64,000 nucleotides of DNA, taken from Ilumatobacter coccineus YM16-304 (GTDB lineage: Bacteria > Actinomycetota > Acidimicrobiia > Acidimicrobiales > Ilumatobacteraceae). The stretch spans positions 744,001-808,000 of the forward strand of contig NC_020520.1 of the NCBI RefSeq assembly GCF_000348785.1, read 5' to 3'. Every line of letters starts with the position of its first letter. Position 1 is the stretch's first letter. The position numbers were made by a program, and so were the translations under genes. Shown here one piece after another: positions 59,140-64,000 of the stretch. The notes below the pieces were generated by a model. It was not told the origin of the DNA and did no database searches. It was given only the letters and a program-made list of their open reading frames with translations.

Positions 59140-59811
59140 GTGGCCGAGTGGACCGATGGACGACATGCGGATGCATCGGTCGAGGAGTGGGTGTTCGCGG
59201 CGTGGACCGACGACGCGTCGCTGGGTGTCGTGTCGGGGCATCGGCTGGTCGGTGTGACGTCGTGGTATTGGGCGGCGTTGGCCCGTCCCGGTCGGCCCCT
59301 GCTCCACATCACCGACTTCGAGGTGCCGGTGCGCGCCGACCCGTTCATCTTGAAGGGTGAGGCGATGTGGGCCGAGCACTTTCGTGACGCACCGATGGAG
59401 CAGTGGTCGGTCGGCAACGAGACGTACGCTGCCTCGCTCGACGACCCGATCGAGGCCCTGGGACGGGCGTACGGCGATCCGACGCCGATCGCGTTCGACC
59501 TCGAGTGGTACGCCACGTCGCGGCCAACGGCGATCGACGACCTCGCCGGTGCCGACGACGGCTACGAGCAGGTCGGCGTGGTGCACGGCGTGATCGAGAT
59601 CATCGGCGAACCGAAGATCGAACTCGCCGAGGTGCCCGCGCGCCGGTGGCATCGGTGGTCGCTCACCGAGTCGTTCGGCGTGATCGCCCACCCGATCGCC
59701 GCCGCCCACTCAGGCGCCCGCGCCCCGTTCGTGTTCCCCGACGGCACGCGCACCGACATGGTGCTCACCGCGACCGGATGGGCCGAACGCCGACCCGCCC
59801 GCACCGACTGA
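59140..59811 (+). CDS. Hypothetical protein, possible beta-barrel (unassigned)
   Basis: A 223-residue protein I cannot place with confidence. It is rich in Trp and acidic residues, with EEWVFAAWTDDASLGVVSGHRLVG, FDLEWYATSRPTAID and YEQVGVVHGVIEIIGEP segments that look like alternating beta strands, similar in feel to lipocalin or AttH-like barrels. No signal peptide or membrane helix is present. The GTG at 59140 is preferred over one at 59110 because TAGCCT lies 7 nt upstream. Codon bias is strong, so it is very likely real. Its stop codon shares a base with a palindrome copy, and the DUF3097 gene follows. Confidence 0.75.
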   Translation: MAEWTDGRHADASVEEWVFAAWTDDASLGVVSGHRLVGVTSWYWAALARPGRPLLHITDFEVPVRADPFILKGEAMWAEHFRDAPMEQWSVGNETYAASLDDPIEALGRAYGDPTPIAFDLEWYATSRPTAIDDLAGADDGYEQVGVVHGVIEIIGEPKIELAEVPARRWHRWSLTESFGVIAHPIAAAHSGARAPFVFPDGTRTDMVLTATGWAERRPARTD

Positions 59812-59849
59812 ACCTGGTTACAACCATCCGGGATGGAAATAACCAGGTT
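59811..59849. repeat. Dispersed palindrome copy 3 (three mismatches in the left arm)
   Basis: AACCTGGTTACAACCATCC, one G, then GGATGGAAATAACCAGGTT. The right arm is identical to that of copy 2; the left arm has ACAA in place of ATTT, breaking three base pairs. Its first base is the last base of the upstream gene's TGA. It ends 52 nt before the DUF3097 start. Confidence 0.9.
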
Positions 59850-59901
59850 GGTGTGCCGCGGCGGGGGTGGGTGGTCGTGGCATGCTCGACGCTCGACTTC
59901 T

Positions 59902-60711
59902 ATGGGATACAGCAATGACGTGCTCGACGACTTCGAGCAGCAGAAACGAGCGCCGCGCTACCCGGACGTGACGGTGGAGATGGGCATGCTCGTCGAAGAC
60001 CGATCGAGTCACTTCACCGGTGACGTCGTGCGGTGGAGCGCCGAAGGTGTGACCCTGCAGGATCGCCACGACTACGTCCGCCACTTCGGTTGGAAGCCCG
60101 GCGGCTTCCTGATCGAGGGCAAGCCGGTCACGCTCGTCCGCCCGCCCAAGGTGAAGACGGTGACGCAACGCATCACCGCGTCGGGCTCGGTGGCCGGCGA
60201 CGGCCGTGCCAAGGTCGCCAAGGCCAGCCGTATCTGGGTCGAAGGCAAACACGACGCCGAACTGCTCGAACACGTGTGGGGCGACGACCTGCGCGAGCTC
60301 GGCATCGTCGTCGAACCGCTTCACGGCGCCGACGATCTGGCCGCGGCCGTCGCCGACTTCCAACCGTCAGAGCAGCGGCGACTCGGGGTGTTGCTCGACC
60401 ACCTCGTGCCAGGTTCGAAGGAGACGCGCATCGCAGAGACCGTCCGCGACGCGAACGTGCTCATCACCGGGCACCCGTTCGTCGACGTGTGGGCCGGAAT
60501 CCGGCCGAAGGTCGTCGGACTCGAGGCCTGGCCCGACATCCCCTTCGACCCCGACGTTCCGTGGAAGGAAGGCATGTGCCGGGCGCTCGGGGTGCAGTTC
60601 GAGGGCTTCTGGCCCAAGCTGCGCAACCAGGTCAAGACGTTCGCCGACCTCACTCCCGAACTGATCGGTGCGGTCGAGCAACTCATCGACTTCGTCGCCG
60701 AAGCCGGCTGA
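59902..60711 (+). CDS. DUF3097-family protein
   Basis: A 269-residue protein of the DUF3097 family, to my knowledge a mainly actinobacterial family of unknown function. Visible conserved parts are YPDVTVEMGMLVEDRSSHFTGDVV, RWSAEGVTLQDRHDYVRHFGWKPGGFLIEGKPVTL, IWVEGKHDAELLEHVWGDDLRELG, and VLLDHLVPGSKETRIAETV and VLITGHPFVDVWAGIRP. The VEGKHDAE segment resembles the TOPRIM acidic start, followed by DHLVPGSKE where TOPRIM domains have DxD, so a nucleic-acid function is possible. The ATG at 59902 gives full length. It converges with the sigma factor gene. Confidence 0.85.
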   Translation: MGYSNDVLDDFEQQKRAPRYPDVTVEMGMLVEDRSSHFTGDVVRWSAEGVTLQDRHDYVRHFGWKPGGFLIEGKPVTLVRPPKVKTVTQRITASGSVAGDGRAKVAKASRIWVEGKHDAELLEHVWGDDLRELGIVVEPLHGADDLAAAVADFQPSEQRRLGVLLDHLVPGSKETRIAETVRDANVLITGHPFVDVWAGIRPKVVGLEAWPDIPFDPDVPWKEGMCRALGVQFEGFWPKLRNQVKTFADLTPELIGAVEQLIDFVAEAG

Positions 60712-60824
60712 ACCGCAACGCGGCGCGGCGGAGTCGCCCGCGCTCTCAGCCCCGGCGGCGGACGTGCCGGACGTTCCCCCGTCGCCACGTCCCGACGTGA
60801 GCAGGCGGTAGCCCATCACCGAGG

Positions 60825-61379
60825 TCATGCGACGGAAGCGAGGCGCTCGCGGATGCTGCTCATCGCCCGGCTGTTGTGCGTCTTCACCGAACCGGGACTG
60901 ATCGACAACGCGATCGCGGTCTCGCGTTCACTGAAGCCGGCGAGATGGCGCAGCGTGAACACCTGGCGTTGTCGCAACGGCAGGTCGCCGAGGCATCGGT
61001 GGAGCGTCCGCGCGTCGTCGCTGCGGACCGCTGCGTCGGCGGTCTCGTCGTCGGCTGCCACATCGACGCTGACGTACCAGTAGCGACGGGCGACGACGCG
61101 CCGGCGCAGTGTCGATCGGGCCTCGTTGAGCACGATCGAGCGAAGGTAGGAGAGTTCCCGGCCCGGTCGGGGTCGCACGGTGAGCATGGCGAAACGAACG
61201 AACGCTTCTTGCACGACCTCCTCGGATGCGTGTTGCGTGTCGACCAGACGGCGTGCGGCTCGACACATCGCATCGAACTGCGTGCGATACAGCGCCTCGA
61301 CCATCGCCGGCCAGTCGGTCGGTTCGCCCGAACCGAGATCCATCGTTGCCCCCACTGCGGTGTCCCCCATCTGTTGCAT
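60825..61379 (-). CDS. ECF-family RNA polymerase sigma factor
   Basis: A 184-residue extracytoplasmic-function sigma factor. Region 2 (about 25-95) has ALYRTQFDAMCRAARRLVDT and EEVVQEAFVRFAM; region 4 (about 130-180) has LGDLPLRQRQVFTLRHLAGFSERETAIALSISPGSVKTH, the helix-turn-helix for the -35. No anti-sigma gene is next to it: a GDPD-like gene lies upstream and DUF3097 converges downstream, so the control is unknown. GACAGT lies 7 nt before the ATG at 61379; Met codons at 61370 and 61343 are alternatives and would only trim the N-terminus. Confidence 0.92.
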   Translation of the reverse strand: MQQMGDTAVGATMDLGSGEPTDWPAMVEALYRTQFDAMCRAARRLVDTQHASEEVVQEAFVRFAMLTVRPRPGRELSYLRSIVLNEARSTLRRRVVARRYWYVSVDVAADDETADAAVRSDDARTLHRCLGDLPLRQRQVFTLRHLAGFSERETAIALSISPGSVKTHNSRAMSSIRERLASVA

Positions 61380-61473
61380 GGGGACCACTGTCCGAGGTGG
61401 CGGTTTCCATCGAGTTTCCGTCGCCTGGACAGGCGTGTAGGCGTCGATGCTCCACCCAGCACGCGCTGGTGGT

Positions 61474-62190
61474 TCAGGGGGACTCGCGCAGGGCGGGAGC
61501 GACCGCGGCGTAGTCGTCGACCACCAAGCCGGTTGCCCCAGCGGCACGAAAGGCGCGGGCGGCGGCGGCGTCGTTCACCGTCCAGACGTGCACGGCGACG
61601 CCGCGCTGCACGTTGCGGCGGATCACCCAGCCCCGAGCGATGGGGGCGAAGAGTTGTACGCCCTGCGCCGCCCGCCGTCGCCAGAAGACGAGGTCGAAGC
61701 CGATGAGCGCGCCTTCGAGCAGCGAGGCGTTGGTGGCCAGATCGGGGAATCGCCGGCGGAGACGGCGGAGCACCCGAGTGTGGAACGGCGCGCTCACGCA
61801 CAACCGCTCGCGATGCGGATATCGCTCGATCAGGGCGACGAGTGCGTCTTCGCACTGCACGCTCTTGAGTTCGATGTTCCAGCGCGCCTCGGGGAACTCG
61901 GCGAACAGTTCGCTCAGCGTCGGAACGTCGGCGCCCGCGAGCTCACGCGTGTCGGCGAGCGTTCCGCTGAGAAACCCGCGTTTGCGGCCGAACACCGCAT
62001 GCATCGAGAGGAGCGTGTCGTCGGGAGCTGCCACGACGTCGACTTGAAACGCCCGGAAGCCGAGCTCGGCGGCGCGACGGTATGCGGTCATCGACCCAGA
62101 CGACGCTCCCGACGCCGTGTCGCCCGCGTGACTGACGAGCATGAGCGGCTCGGCGCACTCGAAGAACGGGTGCGCGTCATCCACTGTCAC
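61474..62190 (-). CDS. Glycerophosphodiester-phosphodiesterase-like protein with altered active site
   Basis: A 238-residue TIM barrel resembling GDPD enzymes, which release glycerol-3-phosphate from glycerophosphodiesters. The family's HRGGxxxxPENT is VSHAGDTASGASSGSMTAY here, and the metal Glu-x-Asp and His-Asp motifs are FRAFQVDVVAAPDDTLLSMHAVF, with Gln for Glu and Ala for Asp. VPTLSELFAEFPEARWNIELKS and VAVHVWTVNDAAAARAFRAAGATGLVVDD are well conserved. The changed ligands suggest weak, altered or lost activity. The GTG at 62190 begins 26 bp from the divergent BTAD regulator, which is the obvious candidate to control it. Confidence 0.85.
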   Translation of the reverse strand: MTVDDAHPFFECAEPLMLVSHAGDTASGASSGSMTAYRRAAELGFRAFQVDVVAAPDDTLLSMHAVFGRKRGFLSGTLADTRELAGADVPTLSELFAEFPEARWNIELKSVQCEDALVALIERYPHRERLCVSAPFHTRVLRRLRRRFPDLATNASLLEGALIGFDLVFWRRRAAQGVQLFAPIARGWVIRRNVQRGVAVHVWTVNDAAAARAFRAAGATGLVVDDYAAVAPALRESP

Positions 62191-62200
62191 GCCTTCTGAC

Positions 62201-62206
62201 TACTCT
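62201..62206 (+). promoter_or_regulatory. Predicted -10 hexamer TACTCT of the BTAD regulator
   Basis: TACTCT is followed by 10 nt and the ATG at 62217. On the other strand TAGTCA (62197-62202) precedes the GDPD-like GTG by 6 nt, so the two promoters overlap in a 26-bp divergent gap. Confidence 0.4.
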
Positions 62207-62216
62207 CGTTCTTCGG

Positions 62217-64000
62217 ATGGCGCAAGTAGCGGGGGTGAGCGAGAGCGATCTCGATGGCAACCGTCTCGTCGTCGATGTCTTCGGGCCGACGGTCGTGCGA
62301 GTCGATGGTCGGCCCGTCGAGCTCGGTCGCAAGCAGGTTCGTCAGCTGGTCGCCGCGTTCGCTGTTCGGCGTGACTGGGTCTCGGCTGATGCGCTGATCG
62401 ATCATCTCTGGGCCGACGCTCTGCCGGCCCACCCGCGCAAGGCGCTGAACGTCGCGCTCTCTCGTCTTCGGTCTGCACTGGGCGGTCTCGGCGAACGTCT
62501 CGAAGTGGCGGGCAACGACTATCGACTCCGCACGGATTCGGTCGACGTCGAGCGGTTCACCGAACTCATCGAATCGGCGCGAGGGCTCGATCGACGGGCA
62601 GCGGTCGAGGCGTACGAGGAGGCACTCGCACTCTGGACGGCCCCGCCGTTCTCCGACGAGTTCGAGTCTCCGGCGGTGGTCGCTCGACGGCTCAGCCTCG
62701 AAGAACTCCGCTGGTTCGCGACCGTTCGTCTCGCTGAGCTGTGTAACGAGCTCGGCGAACCCGAGCGGGCCGTCGAAGTCTCCGCCCGCCTCGTCGACGA
62801 CAGCACGGTCCGCGAGCGAGCGGTCATCGCGCATGCGACGGGGCTCGCGATGCTCGGCCGGAAATCGGAGGCGCTCTCGATGGTCGCCGCTGCGGTCAGC
62901 GGGCTCCGTGACCAGCTGGGCCTCGAACCGTCGCCAGGGTTGCTCGCCACCGAGCAGGCGCTGCTCGCCGAGAGCTTCGAACTCGAGGCAGGCTCGGTGA
63001 AGCGGGTCAGGCCCGACACCGGTGTGTTCGTGGGGAGAGCCGGTGAGCTCGAGACGTTGAAGGCGGTCGAGCCTGGGCGAAGCATCTCGGTGATCGCCGA
63101 GGCGGGCACCGGAAAGACGGCGCTCCTCGACCGTTTCGGTGAGCTGGTGGTGGACGCTGGTGGCGTGGTGGCTCGGGTCGACGTCGTGGCGACTCCGGAG
63201 CGCCCGCTCGACACGATCGCCCACCTGTGCCTCGCTCTGTGCGAGTTGCCGCCGCCATCGGGCGAGCTCGACACCACGGGTGAGTTCGCTGCGGCACTCG
63301 CGAGGATCTGCCCCGAACTCGGGATCCCACGGTCGGGTTCGCTGACTCGCGACGCACTCTTCGACGACCTCACCCGATTCGTCGAACGGCGCGGCCGTCA
63401 AGCCGTGATCATCGTCGATGACGCGCATTGGATCGACAGCGGATCGGCCGAGGTGCTGTCTCGGCTCATCCATCGAGGTCGGCTCGCCATCGTGGTCGGC
63501 TTGCGTCCGGTTGACGACCACCGCTTCGACTTCCTGCAGGTCGCCGACGAGTCGCCGGTGGAGCGCGCTGACGACGCACCGGCCGGTCGTTGCGAACCGC
63601 TGCATCTGCAGCCCGTGGAGCGGAGCGATGTGGTGGCGCTCGTGGCCAGCCGCTCCACGCGAGCGGTCGACGACGCGTTCATCGATGATCTCATTCGTGC
63701 GTCGGGCGGCAACACGCTGTTTCTGCGGTTGCTGATCGACCGCTGGGTCGAAGGACGGGCGTCCGACGACGAGTTGCCGTCGTCGATCCTGGTCACCGTC
63801 AGCGAACGCCTCGATCTGTTGGCGAAGTCGGTCGTCGACACGCTGCAGGTCGCTGCCGCACTCGGCTCGACCTTCGAACTGCACACGATCCGCCAACTCC
63901 GGCCGAACGTCGACGCCGACCTCCCGGCCGCAGTGGCTGCCGGCATCATCCGCGTCGACGCGGCGTCCGAATCGGCATCGTTCGTCCACGCGGTGGTCGC
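62217..64000 (+). CDS. SARP-type transcriptional regulator with BTAD and ATPase domains (C-terminus cut by window edge)
   Basis: The first 594 residues of a large regulator; the rest lies beyond 64000. The N-terminal winged helix (about 18-105: VVDVFGPTVVRVDGRPVELG, ALIDHLWADALPAHPRKALN, LRSALGG) is followed by a BTAD (about 110-255, ending LGLEPSPGLLATEQALLA) and an AAA/STAND ATPase with Walker A IAEAGTGKTALL (about 300) and Walker B AVIIVDDAHWIDSG (about 400). This is the AfsR-like order: DNA-binding, BTAD, ATPase. The start may alternatively be the GTG at 62235. It differs from the gene at 10138, where the DNA-binding and BTAD parts are C-terminal. Confidence 0.92.
   Translation, partial: MAQVAGVSESDLDGNRLVVDVFGPTVVRVDGRPVELGRKQVRQLVAAFAVRRDWVSADALIDHLWADALPAHPRKALNVALSRLRSALGGLGERLEVAGNDYRLRTDSVDVERFTELIESARGLDRRAAVEAYEEALALWTAPPFSDEFESPAVVARRLSLEELRWFATVRLAELCNELGEPERAVEVSARLVDDSTVRERAVIAHATGLAMLGRKSEALSMVAAAVSGLRDQLGLEPSPGLLATEQALLAESFELEAGSVKRVRPDTGVFVGRAGELETLKAVEPGRSISVIAEAGTGKTALLDRFGELVVDAGGVVARVDVVATPERPLDTIAHLCLALCELPPPSGELDTTGEFAAALARICPELGIPRSGSLTRDALFDDLTRFVERRGRQAVIIVDDAHWIDSGSAEVLSRLIHRGRLAIVVGLRPVDDHRFDFLQVADESPVERADDAPAGRCEPLHLQPVERSDVVALVASRSTRAVDDAFIDDLIRASGGNTLFLRLLIDRWVEGRASDDELPSSILVTVSERLDLLAKSVVDTLQVAAALGSTFELHTIRQLRPNVDADLPAAVAAGIIRVDAASESASFVHAVV

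Overview
The window is a 64-kb chromosomal stretch from a GC-rich bacterium whose genes carry strong G/C third-position codon bias, which opens many long antisense frames. The gene set (an F420-type LLM oxidoreductase, a DUF3097 protein, SARP-type BTAD regulators, an FHA-cyclase, a Ser/Thr kinase, abundant GTG starts) points to Actinomycetota. Class Acidimicrobiia, perhaps an Ilumatobacter relative, is my inference and is not proven here. I see no rRNA, tRNA, prophage, insertion sequence or CRISPR array. A recurring local signature is a TAnnnT hexamer 5-10 nt upstream of the start codon, the arrangement expected for leaderless mRNAs; it decided several start choices.

Layout. 1-3.4 kb: amidohydrolase (cut by the window edge), amidase, O-methyltransferase, cupin. 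3.6-7.8 kb: a Tat-exported subtilase with a Trp-pentad tail, overlapping a membrane GGDEF-EAL protein. 7.9-13.2 kb: acyl-CoA dehydrogenase, divergent acyl-CoA thioesterase, and a large ATPase/BTAD regulator. 13.4-17.7 kb: a minus-strand operon of histidine kinase, response regulator, a phosphotransferase with a hypervariable Asp-Arg repeat, and a secreted Ser-Pro repeat protein. 17.8-21.6 kb: TIM-barrel amidohydrolase, YczE-like membrane protein, alkylsulfatase. 21.7-24.4 kb: a translationally coupled operon of RimB-like protease, AstE/AspA-like metallo-hydrolase and RimK fused to a TrkA-C domain. 24.5-31.1 kb: cupredoxin lipoprotein, a tail-anchored protein, aroQ, PhnD-like protein, HpcH aldolase, VOC protein, SMP-30 lactonase, haloalkane dehalogenase. 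31.3-39.2 kb: DEAD-box helicase, GNAT, LLM oxidoreductase, membrane lipoprotein, FHA-cyclase and Ser/Thr kinase. 39.3-45.1 kb: a 1,929-residue surface protein. 45.4-57.7 kb: membrane protein, purH, metF, two acyltransferase-SGNH paralogs, mdh, SGNH lipoprotein, MFS exporter, purine nucleoside phosphorylase. 57.7-64 kb: Fpg/Nei glycosylase, SCP2-like protein, an unknown protein, DUF3097 protein, ECF sigma factor, GDPD-like protein and a second BTAD regulator cut by the end.

The most unusual content is non-coding. Two arrays of a 36-bp tandem repeat lie 29.5 kb apart, in the same orientation, with related unit order, each between two minus-strand genes and just upstream of a predicted promoter. 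A separate 37-bp tandem pair takes the same kind of place at 58.6 kb. Three copies of a 37-39 bp palindrome follow stop codons at 10.06, 37.0 and 59.8 kb. The strongest protein-coding leads are the RimB/AstE/RimK-TrkA-C operon, the phosphotransferase with a 15-unit 9-bp repeat in its N-lobe, and the subtilase/c-di-GMP protein overlap.
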